A stretch of DNA of 64,000 bases from contig NZ_BBJU01000007.1 of NCBI RefSeq assembly GCF_000739935.1, forward strand, positions 372,001 through 436,000. Reading direction: 5' to 3'. This DNA comes from Agrobacterium rubi TR3 = NBRC 13261. GTDB lineage: Bacteria; Pseudomonadota; Alphaproteobacteria; Rhizobiales; Rhizobiaceae. The number at the start of each line of letters is the position of its first letter. The first letter of the stretch is position 1. The position numbers and the translations under genes are program-made. Below are positions 1 to 9,526 of the stretch, piece after piece. Below the pieces are notes generated by a model. The model saw only the letters and a program-made list of their open reading frames with translations. It had not been told where the DNA came from and ran no database searches.

Positions 1-168
1 GCAACCATACCCTTCGTTGAGAATAATTTTGTCGATGGCGGAGAGCACTTCGGCGCTCTGCCAGTTCATGCTGGCGATGGTGGGGCTTCCACAGTCTGCA
101 GCGTTCGACGCGGATGCGCCTCCCAGCAAACCGAACACCAGACAGGTCGATGCAAGCAGTTTCTTCAT
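1..168 (-). CDS. Betaine/choline-type ABC transporter substrate-binding protein, N-terminal part
   Basis: This is the first 56 codons of a gene that continues past the left edge. The start ATG at 168 is preceded on the minus strand by AAGGGAA. The product begins with a lysine-plus-hydrophobic signal peptide ending near SNAA, and then reads DCGSPTIASMNWQSAE, a start typical of OpuAC/ProX-like periplasmic proteins that bind glycine betaine, proline or choline. The fold, ligand pocket and partner permease lie outside the window, so the ligand cannot be assigned. The assignment rests on the short N-terminal motif and the export signal only. Confidence 0.7.
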   Translation of the reverse strand, partial: MKKLLASTCLVFGLLGGASASNAADCGSPTIASMNWQSAEVLSAIDKIILNEGYGC

Positions 169-516
169 ATCTGTTCCCTTTATTGGCGACGCTTATAAAG
201 AGACGAACCTGCCGCTTGGGTCTGCCCCTGTCTTTGTCTTTGCAAAGTTGTAGGGATGATGGCGTGAAGCTCGTCCGCAACCTACGCAAAATGCGACGGC
301 CATTCGCCAAACCACGACAGGTCACGGCATTTTAATCTTCCGATAACCTTTCAGCCATGTCAGCTTGCGAAGCGTCGATCGCTCATTGTTTGCGGCAGAT
401 GTCAAAAAAAGCTGGATAGTTGGTATTGGCGAGGCAATAGTAGCAACCGTCCGGCAAGGGACAGGATGGTGTTGAGGGATGCCATTCTCAAAAGAACTCG
501 TTTAGGAGGAAATACC
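169..516. other. Intergenic region between divergent binding-protein and aldolase genes
   Basis: These 348 bases separate two divergent genes, so both promoters should lie here. Short open frames inside it lack ribosome-binding sites and recognisable products. I see no convincing sigma-70 pair, RNA gene or strong hairpin. The only clear signal is the ribosome-binding site AGGAGGA at 504-510, which serves the TTG start at 517. Confidence 0.5.
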
Positions 517-1581
517 TTGGCACGAATTACGCTCCGCCAATTGCTCGACCACGCAGCCGAACACGGCTATGGCGTGCCTGCTTTCAACATCAACAATATG
601 GAACAGGCGCTGGCAATTATGGAAGCGGCGGATGCGACGAATTCGCCCGTCATTATGCAGGCATCGCGCGGCGCACGTGCTTATGCAAACGACATCATGC
701 TCAAGCACATGATGGATGCGGTGGTTGAAATCTACCCGCATATTCCCGTCTGCGTCCATCTGGACCATGGCAACGAAGCGGCAAGCTGCATGACGGCCAT
801 GCAGGCTGGTTTCACATCCGTCATGATGGATGGCTCGCTGAAGGCTGACGGGAAGACCCCCGGCGATTGGGATTACAACGTCGGCGTCACCCGCCAGGTT
901 ACGACCATGGCCCATTACGGCGGTATCTCCGTCGAGGGTGAACTGGGTGTTCTCGGCTCGCTGGAAACCGGCATGGGCGAGGCTGAAGATGGCCACGGTG
1001 CTGAAGGTGTTCTCTCGCACGACCAGTTGCTGACCGACCCGGATGAGGCCGTCAAGTTCGTGCAGGAAACCAAGGTCGATGCGCTGGCCGTTGCGATGGG
1101 CACCAGCCACGGTGCTTACAAGTTCACGCGCAGACCTGACGGTTCCGTGCTGGCCATGAACGTCATCGAGGAAATCCACAATAAGCTGCCGAATACGCAC
1201 CTCGTCATGCACGGATCATCCACGGTGCCGCAGGATTTGCAGGACATCATCAACGCCTATGGTGGGGCCATCAAGCCAACTTGGGGCGTGCCGATCGAGG
1301 AAATCCAGCGCGGTATTAAGAATGGCGTTCGCAAGATCAACATCGACACCGACTGCCGCATGGCCATCACCGGCCAAATCCGCAAGGTTATGGCGGAAGA
1401 CCCGGCGGAATTCGATCTGCGCAAATATCTGAAGCCCGCGCGCGAGGCTATGACGAAGCTCTGTAAGGAACGCTTCGAGTTGTTCTGGACGGCTGGACAG
1501 GCTTCGAAGATCACGCCTATTCCGCTTCGGGATATGGCGAAGCGTTATGCGTCTGGTTCGTTGGACCCGGTTGTCTCGTAA
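517..1581 (+). CDS. fba: Class II fructose-bisphosphate aldolase
   Basis: The 354-residue zinc aldolase interconverts fructose 1,6-bisphosphate with dihydroxyacetone phosphate and glyceraldehyde 3-phosphate in the cytoplasm. Zinc-ligand and active-site segments are visible: HLDHGNE near residue 82, [14 protein letters not shown] and VMHGSSTV. The start is taken as TTG at 517 because AGGAGGA lies six bases upstream and the product then begins [19 protein letters not shown], the usual beginning of rhizobial CbbA-type aldolases; an upstream ATG at 466 would add 17 residues with no such site. It converges on the glycerol locus, whose oxidation product DHAP is a substrate of this enzyme, so the pairing makes metabolic sense. 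Confidence 0.92.
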   Translation: MARITLRQLLDHAAEHGYGVPAFNINNMEQALAIMEAADATNSPVIMQASRGARAYANDIMLKHMMDAVVEIYPHIPVCVHLDHGNEAASCMTAMQAGFTSVMMDGSLKADGKTPGDWDYNVGVTRQVTTMAHYGGISVEGELGVLGSLETGMGEAEDGHGAEGVLSHDQLLTDPDEAVKFVQETKVDALAVAMGTSHGAYKFTRRPDGSVLAMNVIEEIHNKLPNTHLVMHGSSTVPQDLQDIINAYGGAIKPTWGVPIEEIQRGIKNGVRKINIDTDCRMAITGQIRKVMAEDPAEFDLRKYLKPAREAMTKLCKERFELFWTAGQASKITPIPLRDMAKRYASGSLDPVVS

Positions 1582-1615
1582 GCGATCAGAGAGAGACTGA
1601 ACCCTCCCGGTCGTC

Positions 1616-1638
1616 ATGCTCGGGCTCGTCCCGAGCAT
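1616..1638. repeat. Short extragenic palindrome (ATGCTCGGG arms)
   Basis: A perfect 9-base inverted repeat, ATGCTCGGG and CCCGAGCAT with a five-base spacer, lies just after the aldolase gene. Similar palindromes around CTCGGG...CCCGAG are scattered between genes of Agrobacterium and Rhizobium. A related copy lies at 1780-1802. Confidence 0.6.
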
Positions 1639-1700
1639 CTGCTACAGTTCGTCTTTCACGACGGTAGTGGGCTCTTGACGCAGATAAGAAAACCAAAAAA

Positions 1701-1732
1701 GCCGGAAGCGATGAATTCGCCTCCGGCTTTTT
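1701..1732 (+). terminator. Rho-independent terminator of the aldolase gene, probably bidirectional
   Basis: GCCGGAAGCGA and TCGCCTCCGGC form an 11-base stem with one A-C mismatch and a TGAAT loop, followed by TTTTT. The upstream side carries AAAAAA, so the same hairpin could also stop minus-strand transcription from the convergent glp operon. Confidence 0.8.
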
Positions 1733-1779
1733 CCGTTTCTGGCACAAGCCCGCGTCGCAGCCTGCTTGAGCGGCAGTAG

Positions 1780-1802
1780 ACCCTCGGGACAGGCCCGAGG
1801 GT
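1780..1802. repeat. Short extragenic palindrome (ACCCTCGGG arms)
   Basis: A perfect 9-base inverted repeat, ACCCTCGGG and CCCGAGGGT with spacer ACAGG. It shares its CTCGGG core with the palindrome at 1616-1638, which suggests two members of one dispersed repeat family in a single 300-base gap. Confidence 0.6.
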
Positions 1803-1823
1803 GACGAACGTGGGGTGGTGCCA

Positions 1824-1856
1824 CAAAAAAACCGGGGGCAGGGAGCCGCCCCCGGT
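1824..1856 (-). terminator. Rho-independent terminator of the glp operon
   Basis: Read on the minus strand, a 9-base GC-rich stem (ACCGGGGGC and GCCCCCGGT on the plus strand at 1831-1856) is followed by seven T residues. It lies about 20 bases after the stop codon of the glycerol binding-protein gene. Confidence 0.85.
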
Positions 1857-1876
1857 ATCTCTTCAATCCCGCAGAC

Positions 1877-3598
1877 TTACTTCTGCCAGCTCTTGACCAA
1901 CTCATCATAATTGACGGTCATCGGCTTTTCTTTTTCCTCGGCGATCTTCAACTGTGGCGCAAGGTGGCCCTTCGCAACCGCGTCCTTGTTCCAATATTCA
2001 AGATCGTGTTCTTCAGCCAGCTTCGGTCCGATTTCGCCCTGAACGCCTGCACGTTCCAGACGCTGCATGACCTTTTCCTGTTCGGCGCAGAGCGAGTCCA
2101 TCGCTTCCTGCGCTGTCTTTGCGCCGGAGGATGCATCGCCGACAGCTTGCCACCAGAGCTGAGCCAGTTTTGGATAGTCAGGAACGTTGGTACCGGTTGG
2201 CGACCACTGAACGCGGGCAGGCGAGCGATAGAACTCGATCAGGCCGCCGAGGTCCTTGGCACGCTTGGTGAAGCTTTCGTGGTTGATCGAAGAGTCGCGG
2301 ATCAGCGTCAGGCCGACATGGCTCTTTTTCACATCCACGGTCTTCGAGGTCACGAACTGTGCGTAGAGCCATGCTGCCTTGGCGCGGTCGTCAGGGGTGG
2401 ATTTCATCAACGTCCAGGACCCCACGTCCTGATAGCCGAGCTTCATGCCGTCTTTCCAGTAAACGCCATGCGGGGAGGGGGCCATGCGCCATTTCGGCGT
2501 GCCGTCCTCGTTGACGACGGGCAGTCCCTTCTTGACTGCGTCTGCCGTAAACGCCGTGTACCAGAAAATCTGCTGCGCGACTTCGCCCTGCGCCGGAACG
2601 GGACCGGATTCGGAGAAGTTCATGCCCGCCGCTGCTGGAGGCGCGTAGGCCTTCAACCAGTCGAGGTACTTCTGGATGGCGTAGACCGACGCGGGTCCGT
2701 TGGTATCACCGCCACGTGCAACGCAGGAGCCGACGGGCTGAGACTTTTCGTTGACCTTGATGCCCCATTCATCCACCGGCAGACCGTTTGGCAGGCCCTT
2801 GTCGCCGTTGCCAGCCATGGACAGCCAGGCATCGGTAAAGCGCCAGCCGAGCGACGGGTCCTTCTTGCCATAATCCATATGGCCATAGACCTTCTTGCCG
2901 TTGATTTCGCGGCCGGTAAAGAAGGCGGCGATGTCTTCATAGGCTGACCAATTGACGGGAACGCCGAGATCGTAGCCATACTTGGCCTTGAAGTCTGCCT
3001 TGTTCTTTTCGTCGTTGAACCAGTCATACCGGAACCAATAGAGGTTGGCGAACTGCTGGTCGGGCAGCTGGTAAAGCTTACCATCCGGTGCCGTCGTGAA
3101 CTTGGTGCCGATGAAGTCCTTCAGGTCTAGGCCGGGATTGGTGACGTCCTTGCCTTCATTGGCCATCCAGTCCGTCAGGTTGCGGGCTTGTTGATAACGC
3201 CAGTGAGTGCCGATGAGATCGCTATCGTTGACGAAGGCGTCATAGATGTTTTCGCCAGACTGCATCTGCGTCTGGAGTTTCTCCACCACGTCACCTTCGC
3301 CGATCAGGTCGTGCGTCAGCTTGATGCCGGTGATTTCGGTGAAGGCTTTGGCCAGCACCTTGGACTCGTATTCATGCGTGGTCAGCGTTTCCGAGACGAC
3401 CTTGATATCCATGCCAGCAAAAGGCTTGGCGGCATCGATGAACCATTGCATTTCCTTTTCCTGATCAGCACGGGAAAGGCTCGAGAGATCACCGATTTCC
3501 TTGTCTAGAAAGGTCTTGGCCTCGTTCATACCGGCGTTTGCCACGCCGGTCAGTGCCAGCAGCGCCGCTGCCGTCGTTGTTAAAAGATGCACTCGCAT
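1877..3598 (-). CDS. glpV: Glycerol ABC transporter, periplasmic substrate-binding protein
   Basis: The 573-residue periplasmic binding protein is the last gene of a glpSTPQUV-type glycerol importer. A signal peptide (MRVHLLTTTAAALLALTGV, cleavage near ANA) precedes a family 1 extracellular solute-binding domain. ATG at 3598 is preferred over the one at 3604 because GGGAGG directly abuts the latter and sits at proper spacing from 3598. Assignment to glycerol rather than another polyol comes from the gene order next to glpD and glpR and the resemblance to the Rhizobium leguminosarum locus; the pocket itself was not analysed. A GC-rich hairpin near 3640-3660 precedes the gene, as is common where a binding protein is made in excess of its permease. 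Confidence 0.85.
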   Translation of the reverse strand: MRVHLLTTTAAALLALTGVANAGMNEAKTFLDKEIGDLSSLSRADQEKEMQWFIDAAKPFAGMDIKVVSETLTTHEYESKVLAKAFTEITGIKLTHDLIGEGDVVEKLQTQMQSGENIYDAFVNDSDLIGTHWRYQQARNLTDWMANEGKDVTNPGLDLKDFIGTKFTTAPDGKLYQLPDQQFANLYWFRYDWFNDEKNKADFKAKYGYDLGVPVNWSAYEDIAAFFTGREINGKKVYGHMDYGKKDPSLGWRFTDAWLSMAGNGDKGLPNGLPVDEWGIKVNEKSQPVGSCVARGGDTNGPASVYAIQKYLDWLKAYAPPAAAGMNFSESGPVPAQGEVAQQIFWYTAFTADAVKKGLPVVNEDGTPKWRMAPSPHGVYWKDGMKLGYQDVGSWTLMKSTPDDRAKAAWLYAQFVTSKTVDVKKSHVGLTLIRDSSINHESFTKRAKDLGGLIEFYRSPARVQWSPTGTNVPDYPKLAQLWWQAVGDASSGAKTAQEAMDSLCAEQEKVMQRLERAGVQGEIGPKLAEEHDLEYWNKDAVAKGHLAPQLKIAEEKEKPMTVNYDELVKSWQK

Positions 3599-3676
3599 AA
3601 TCATCCTCCCAGTATTTACGATTGCTTGTAGATGTATCTCCGGGCGGTCCTCCCTCCCGGTATTTCAGTCGAATGC

Positions 3677-3958
3677 CTAAACGAAGCGAAACACGCCAAT
3701 CGCATAGACAACCGAAAGAGCCAGTGCCCACCAAAGGCCGGGGCCGACGAGGCCGAGCCAACCGAGGTGGATGAATGCGGAGCCGAGCAGCGACACGAAC
3801 AGGCGGTCGCCGCGCGTGGTCTCGAAGCGTAGGATTCCGACGCGCGGATTGCCACCGGGCGAGACATATTCCCAAACCGCCATGCCGATCAGCAGAAGCA
3901 ATATGGTCAGAAAGAACAGCGCCGTGGGCAACGTCCATGCCATCCAGGAAAAATTCAT
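3677..3958 (-). CDS. glpU: Small inner-membrane protein of the glycerol transporter (DUF2160-like)
   Basis: This 93-residue protein has hydrophobic segments at about residues 10-29, 52-70 and 74-90, consistent with three membrane spans. It sits between the permease GlpQ and the binding protein, 15 bases after glpQ, which is the place of glpU in R. leguminosarum. The product is short, basic between the first two helices and has no catalytic motif. Its role in transport is not known to me; an accessory or assembly role is inference from position. Confidence 0.75.
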   Translation of the reverse strand: MNFSWMAWTLPTALFFLTILLLLIGMAVWEYVSPGGNPRVGILRFETTRGDRLFVSLLGSAFIHLGWLGLVGPGLWWALALSVVYAIGVFRFV

Positions 3959-3973
3959 CGACCTTCTCCTTTC

Positions 3974-4792
3974 TTAGACGCGACCGAGGGCAAAGCCCTT
4001 GGCGATGTAGTTTCGGACGAAATAGATGACGAGTGCGCCGGGTATGATGGTCAGCACACCGGCGGCGGCCAGCACACCCCAGTCCATGCCGGATGCGGAA
4101 ACGGTGCGTGTCATGGTTGCTGCAATCGGCTTTGCGGCGGTTGTCGTCAGCGTTCTGGCCAGCAGCAGTTCCACCCAAGAGAACATGAAGCAGAAGAAGG
4201 CTGCCACACCGATGCCGCTGGCAATCAGGGGCATGAAGATCTTCACGAAGAAGCGTGGGAATGAGTAGCCGTCAATATAGGCGGTTTCATCGATTTCCTT
4301 GGGAACACCAGACATGAAGCCTTCGAGAATCCAGACCGCTAGGGGAACGTTGAACAGGCAGTGGGCAATGGCCACCGCGATGTGCGTGTCGATCAGCCCG
4401 AATGCGGAATAGAGCTGGAAGAAAGGAAGCGCAAAGACGGCGGGTGGTGCCATGCGGTTCGTCAGCAGCCAGAAGAACAGGTGCTTATCGCCCAGAAAGC
4501 GGTAGCGCGAAAACGCGTAGGCGGCGGGCAGAGCAGCGGCGACCGAAATCACCGTGTTCATCACCACATAGATGATGGAGTTGATGTAGCCGTTATACCA
4601 GGCCGGATCGGTAAAGATGATGGTGTAATTGCGCAGCGTCGGGTTTTGCGGCCAGAGCGAGAAGGCACCGAGAATTTCACCGTTTTCCTTGAAGCTCATA
4701 TTCACGAGCCAGTAGATCGGCAGTAGCAGAAACACGATATAAATCGTCGGGATGAGGAAGGAGAAGCGGGTGATGGATCTGGAATTGCTCAT
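3974..4792 (-). CDS. glpQ: Glycerol ABC transporter permease (second subunit)
   Basis: The 272-residue inner-membrane permease belongs to the MalG-like binding-protein-dependent transport family. Six hydrophobic segments are visible, and the cytoplasmic coupling region contains EIDETAYIDGYSFPRFF, a variant of the EAA loop that docks on the ATPase. The start ATG at 4792 follows GAAAGGAG by five bases; longer upstream readings in the same frame would run into the preceding permease gene. Fourteen bases separate it from glpP. Confidence 0.88.
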   Translation of the reverse strand: MSNSRSITRFSFLIPTIYIVFLLLPIYWLVNMSFKENGEILGAFSLWPQNPTLRNYTIIFTDPAWYNGYINSIIYVVMNTVISVAAALPAAYAFSRYRFLGDKHLFFWLLTNRMAPPAVFALPFFQLYSAFGLIDTHIAVAIAHCLFNVPLAVWILEGFMSGVPKEIDETAYIDGYSFPRFFVKIFMPLIASGIGVAAFFCFMFSWVELLLARTLTTTAAKPIAATMTRTVSASGMDWGVLAAAGVLTIIPGALVIYFVRNYIAKGFALGRV

Positions 4793-4806
4793 GGGTTTCT
4801 CCTTTC

Positions 4807-5673
<867 letters not shown>

Positions 5674-5676
5674 GGG

Positions 5677-6747
5677 TCAGGCTCCCGTGCCAACGCGCCA
5701 GCTATCAGCGTAGATGCCGATGGCCTTGGGATCGAAAGTGACGCGGGGTTCAGACGGAATGTCGCCATCTTCAGGCACCACCACGGTCAGCGGGTGTCCG
5801 GCAAAGCTGGCGCGAACGATCTTCTGACGACCGATATCCTCCACCTTGCTGATGGTCACCGGCATGCCTTCGCGACCCAGAGAGATGAATTCCGGGCGAA
5901 TGCCGAGTTCCGTCTTCGCGCCGGTTTCAACATTTGGTGCCACGTCGAGCAAGACATGCTGATCACCGATCTTTGCCTGCGCGCCATCCAGTGAAACCGG
6001 CATGAAATTCATGCCGGGCGAGCCGATGAAATAGCCGACGAAGGTGTGGCTTGGCCGTTCGAACAGTTCGGCAGGCGTGCCGATCTGCACGATCTGGCCA
6101 TCATACATGACGACGACTTTGTCGGCGAAGGTCATGGCTTCGGTCTGGTCATGCGTCACATAAACCATGGTAAAGCCGAATTGCTTGTGCAACCGCTTCA
6201 ATTGCGAGCGCAGCACCCATTTCATGTGCGGATCGATCACCGTCAGCGGTTCATCGAAGAGGATGGCGTTGACATCGTCGCGGACGAGACCGCGACCCAG
6301 CGAAATCTTCTGCTTCTGGTCCGCTGTCAGGCGATGCGCGCGGCGCTTGGCCCAGGATAAGAGATCGATCATTTCGAGAATTTCATTGACGCGCCTGTCA
6401 ACATCCGGCTCCGAAACGCCGCGATTGCGCAGCGGGAAGGCCAGATTGTCGTAGACTGTCATGGTGTCGTAAATGACCGGGAACTGGAACACCTGCGCGA
6501 TGTTGCGCTGTTCCGTCGGCAGGTTGGTCACGTCTTTGCCATCGAAAAGGATGCGGCCATCGGACGGATTGATCAGCCCGGAAATGATGTTGAGCAGGGT
6601 TGTCTTGCCGCAGCCGGATGGCCCGAGCAGCGCGTAAGCACCGCCATCGCTCCACTCGTAATTAACTTCCTTAAGGGCGTAATCATTGGCTGCCCTGGCC
6701 TTGGCGTTGTAGGCGTGGCGGATATGATCGAGACTGATGCGTGCCAT
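5677..6747 (-). CDS. glpT: Glycerol ABC transporter ATPase with degenerate signature motif
   Basis: The 356-residue ATPase of the MalK/UgpC type has an N-terminal nucleotide-binding domain and a C-terminal regulatory OB-like region. Walker A (GPSGCGKTT, 42-50), Walker B (ILFDEP, about 162-167) and the switch histidine (YVTHDQ, H199) are intact. The ABC signature, normally LSGGQ, reads LTADQ at 140-144, and the D-loop reads VIDPH rather than NLDAK. The partner ATPase GlpS has the opposite defects, so together they probably form one competent and one degenerate ATP site. Confidence 0.88.
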   Translation of the reverse strand: MARISLDHIRHAYNAKARAANDYALKEVNYEWSDGGAYALLGPSGCGKTTLLNIISGLINPSDGRILFDGKDVTNLPTEQRNIAQVFQFPVIYDTMTVYDNLAFPLRNRGVSEPDVDRRVNEILEMIDLLSWAKRRAHRLTADQKQKISLGRGLVRDDVNAILFDEPLTVIDPHMKWVLRSQLKRLHKQFGFTMVYVTHDQTEAMTFADKVVVMYDGQIVQIGTPAELFERPSHTFVGYFIGSPGMNFMPVSLDGAQAKIGDQHVLLDVAPNVETGAKTELGIRPEFISLGREGMPVTISKVEDIGRQKIVRASFAGHPLTVVVPEDGDIPSEPRVTFDPKAIGIYADSWRVGTGA

Positions 6748-6759
6748 GGTCTCTTCTCC

Positions 6760-7842
6760 TCACGCGGCTGCTTGTTGCGGGGTGGAAAGCGAACGGCCAT
6801 TCGCATCGAACGCCATCAGATGGCGGGTATCCAAGTAGATATCGATCTGTCTGTCGGGCTCGATATCGAGAATACCGCGCGTCAGCATGACCCAGCGATT
6901 GCCAGCGAAATCGACGTGAATGAAGCTTTCGGAACCAGCGATTTCGGAGATCAGCGTCTTTGCGCTGAGCTTCACCGCACCACTATGGGTGGGCGTCGGG
7001 TATAGATGGTGTGGGTGGAACGCCACCGTCACCGGGCCATCAGCAATGCTTGAGAGGTGTGCTGGTACGTCGAAAACAGGCTGGCCATTGTGCAGAAACG
7101 AAGGGCCGGAACGGGTCAGCGAGATTATGTTGAGTGGCGGATCAGCAAAAGTCTTTGCTGAGACGAGATCGACAGGATTTCTGTAAAGATCGATGGTGGC
7201 GCCATATTGGGCGATGTGCCCCTGATGCATGGTCGCCGTATTGCCGCCCAGAAGCAGCGCTTCGGATGGCTCGGTCGTGGCGTAAACGAAGATCGCGCCG
7301 GACAAAGCGAAAATTTTCGGCAGTTCTTCGCGCAGCTCCTCACGCAGCTTGTAATCGAGGTTGGCAAGCGGCTCATCCAGCAGCACGAGGCTGGCATTCT
7401 TGACGATAGCGCGAGCAAGGGCCGTGCGCTGCTGCTGTCCGCCGGAAAGGTTCAGCGGGGTACGGTCGAGATAGGGCGTCAGCCGCAGCAGATCGGCAGC
7501 GCGGCGCACTTCACGGTCGATGGTTGCCTTGTCCTTTTTGGCGATCCGCATCGGGGAGGCGATGTTTTCGTAGACGGTGAGTGCCGGGTAATTGATGAAC
7601 TGCTGGTAGACCATGGCAACGCTGCGGTCCTGCACGCGCTTGCCCGTCACATCCGTGCCATCGAACAGCAGTTGGCCCTCGGTCGGTTTGTCCAGACCGG
7701 CCATCAGCCGCATCAGCGATGTTTTTCCAGACAGCGTCGGCCCCAGCAGCACGTTGAGCGTGCCCCGCTTGAGGGTCAGATTGGTTGGGTAGATGTGGTA
7801 TTCACCACCCACCATCTTGGCAATGTTACGTAATTCCAGCAT
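6760..7842 (-). CDS. glpS: Glycerol ABC transporter ATPase with degenerate Walker A and H-loop
   Basis: The 360-residue partner ATPase of GlpT. Walker A reads GPTLSGKTS (34-42), with leucine in place of the usual second glycine. The signature LSGGQ (132-136) and Walker B LVLLDEP (152-158) are canonical. The H-loop, normally THDQ, reads TTEPSEA, so T190 replaces the switch histidine. The start is ATG at 7842; the only longer alternative is a TTG at 7869. It lies downstream of glpD, with a 72-base gap holding a small hairpin. Confidence 0.86.
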   Translation of the reverse strand: MLELRNIAKMVGGEYHIYPTNLTLKRGTLNVLLGPTLSGKTSLMRLMAGLDKPTEGQLLFDGTDVTGKRVQDRSVAMVYQQFINYPALTVYENIASPMRIAKKDKATIDREVRRAADLLRLTPYLDRTPLNLSGGQQQRTALARAIVKNASLVLLDEPLANLDYKLREELREELPKIFALSGAIFVYATTEPSEALLLGGNTATMHQGHIAQYGATIDLYRNPVDLVSAKTFADPPLNIISLTRSGPSFLHNGQPVFDVPAHLSSIADGPVTVAFHPHHLYPTPTHSGAVKLSAKTLISEIAGSESFIHVDFAGNRWVMLTRGILDIEPDRQIDIYLDTRHLMAFDANGRSLSTPQQAAA

Positions 7843-7895
7843 GCTGTCCCGAGGCCTCCCAACCTGCAAGATATCTGCTTCAATGTCAGTCTTTT

Positions 7896-7911
7896 ACGCC
7901 CTTTCGGGCGT
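7896..7911. other. Hairpin between glpD and glpS
   Basis: ACGCCC and GGGCGT form a perfect 6-base stem with a four-base loop, four bases from the glpD stop codon. On the minus strand it is followed by A residues, not T residues, so it does not look like an intrinsic terminator; it may be a processing or stabilising structure between the dehydrogenase and transporter segments of the transcript. Confidence 0.45.
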
Positions 7912-7914
7912 TCA

Positions 7915-9423
7915 TCATGCGGCTATAGACGCCATGTAACTGTCGAGTGTGGCTGCTTCTTCCTTGGAAAAATGCAGGCCCTGCTTGGTTCTGCGCCACA
8001 ACACGTCGTCGCTGGTTCTGGCCCATTCCTGGCGCATTAGCCACTCGACTTCGCGCTCATACAGATCGCCGCCGAAATGCTGACCCAGCGCCGCCATGCT
8101 GGTCGCATCACCCAGCATGGCGTTTGCTTTCGTTCCGTAGAGGCGAACCAGTCTGCGCGCCTGACGGTCTGATAGGAAGCCATACTTTGTGCTGAGCTTT
8201 TTGACTTCCGCCTCATAGCCGGTGGCCGCGAAATCGCCGCCCGGAAGCGAGCTTTTTCCAGTCCAAGGTTTCCCCTTGTCGCCAATGGCCTCAGCCACTT
8301 TCTCAAGGGCATGTTCCGCCAGGCGGCGGTAGGTCGTCAGCTTGCCGCCGAACACGTTCAGCAACGGCGCCTCACCGGAAGCATTCTCAAGTTTCAGCAC
8401 ATAGTCGCGCGTGGCTTCCTGCGCACTGGACGCGCCATCGTCAAACAGCGGGCGAACCGCCGAATAAGTCCAGACGATATCGTCCTTCGTCACTGGCTCG
8501 GCAAAATATTCGCTGGCTGCGTTGCAAAGGTAATCCGTCTCTTCGCCGCTGATCTTCACATCCGCCGGGTCGCCGGTGTAGTCCCGGTCGGTCGTGCCGA
8601 TCAGTGTGAAATCCGTCTCGTAGGGAATGGCGAAAATGATGCGGTTGTCGGGGTTCTGGAAGAAATAGGCCCTGACATCGTTGAACTTCTTTTTCACGAT
8701 GATGTGGCTGCCCTGAACCAGCCGCACATTGTGAACCTGGTTCTTGCCCGCTGCGTTGGACAGAACATTGTCGACCCATGGGCCGGAGGCGTTCACCAGC
8801 ATGCGGGATTGAACGGTCTTGACTATGCCGGTCGCGCTTTCCTTGACATCAACGTTCCAAAGCCCGCCTTCGCGACGAACCGAAACCACTTTCGCCCGGC
8901 TCATGATGTCTGCTCCCTTGTCCGCAGCATCACGCGCATTCAGCACCACTAAACGCGCATCATCCACCCAGCCGTCCGAATATTCGAATGCCTTGGTGAA
9001 CAGCGGCTTCAGCGGCTTGCCAGCAGGATCGCGGCGCATGTCGAGGGATTTCGTGGCGGGCAGAAGCTTGCGACCGCCCAGATGATCGTAGAGAAACAGG
9101 CCGAGGCGAATGAGCCATGCCGGGCGGATGCCACCCTTATGAAAAGGCAGAACGAAACGCATGGGCCAGATGATGTGCGGAGCCATAGCCCACAGCACTT
9201 CGCGTTCCATCAACGCTTCGCGCACAAGGCGGAACTCGTAATGTTCGAGATAGCGAAGGCCGCCGTGAATGAGCTTGGTTGCGCCAGACGAGGTCCCAGA
9301 TGCGAAATCGTTCATCTCGGCAAGGGTCACCGAATAGCCGCGACCGGCAGCATCACGAGCTATTCCGCAGCCGTTGATGCCTCCACCGATCACGAAAATA
9401 TCGCGGACCGCCTGCTCACTCAC
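7915..9423 (-). CDS. glpD: Glycerol-3-phosphate dehydrogenase (FAD, aerobic)
   Basis: The 502-residue membrane-associated flavoenzyme oxidises sn-glycerol 3-phosphate to dihydroxyacetone phosphate and passes electrons to ubiquinone. The N-terminal dinucleotide-binding motif GGGINGCGIARDAAGRG (12-28) and the SSGATKLIHGGLRYLE segment (about 46-61) are typical of GlpD, and the length matches the family. It is the first enzyme of the operon, transcribed toward the transporter genes. No glycerol kinase gene is present in the window, so GlpK must be encoded elsewhere. Confidence 0.95.
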   Translation of the reverse strand: MSEQAVRDIFVIGGGINGCGIARDAAGRGYSVTLAEMNDFASGTSSGATKLIHGGLRYLEHYEFRLVREALMEREVLWAMAPHIIWPMRFVLPFHKGGIRPAWLIRLGLFLYDHLGGRKLLPATKSLDMRRDPAGKPLKPLFTKAFEYSDGWVDDARLVVLNARDAADKGADIMSRAKVVSVRREGGLWNVDVKESATGIVKTVQSRMLVNASGPWVDNVLSNAAGKNQVHNVRLVQGSHIIVKKKFNDVRAYFFQNPDNRIIFAIPYETDFTLIGTTDRDYTGDPADVKISGEETDYLCNAASEYFAEPVTKDDIVWTYSAVRPLFDDGASSAQEATRDYVLKLENASGEAPLLNVFGGKLTTYRRLAEHALEKVAEAIGDKGKPWTGKSSLPGGDFAATGYEAEVKKLSTKYGFLSDRQARRLVRLYGTKANAMLGDATSMAALGQHFGGDLYEREVEWLMRQEWARTSDDVLWRRTKQGLHFSKEEAATLDSYMASIAA

Positions 9424-9481
9424 CTTGTCTCTCCCTGACGCGACATTCCGCCGCTTATTGTTGGAATTCGAAATTGGGGCG

Positions 9482-9510
9482 AGTTAAAATGAAAAGAAAG
9501 TGAATGTCAA
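9482..9510 (-). promoter_or_regulatory. Candidate sigma-70 promoter of glpD with GlpR-like half-sites
   Basis: On the minus strand TTGACA (9510-9505) and TTAACT (9487-9482) are separated by 17 bases. The spacer contains TTTC-TTTTC repeats that resemble the TTTCG-rich palindrome upstream of glpR, so GlpR could bind here and block transcription of glpD. This is pattern recognition, not a tested site. Confidence 0.55.
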
Positions 9511-9526
9511 ACGAATGTTAACCGTT

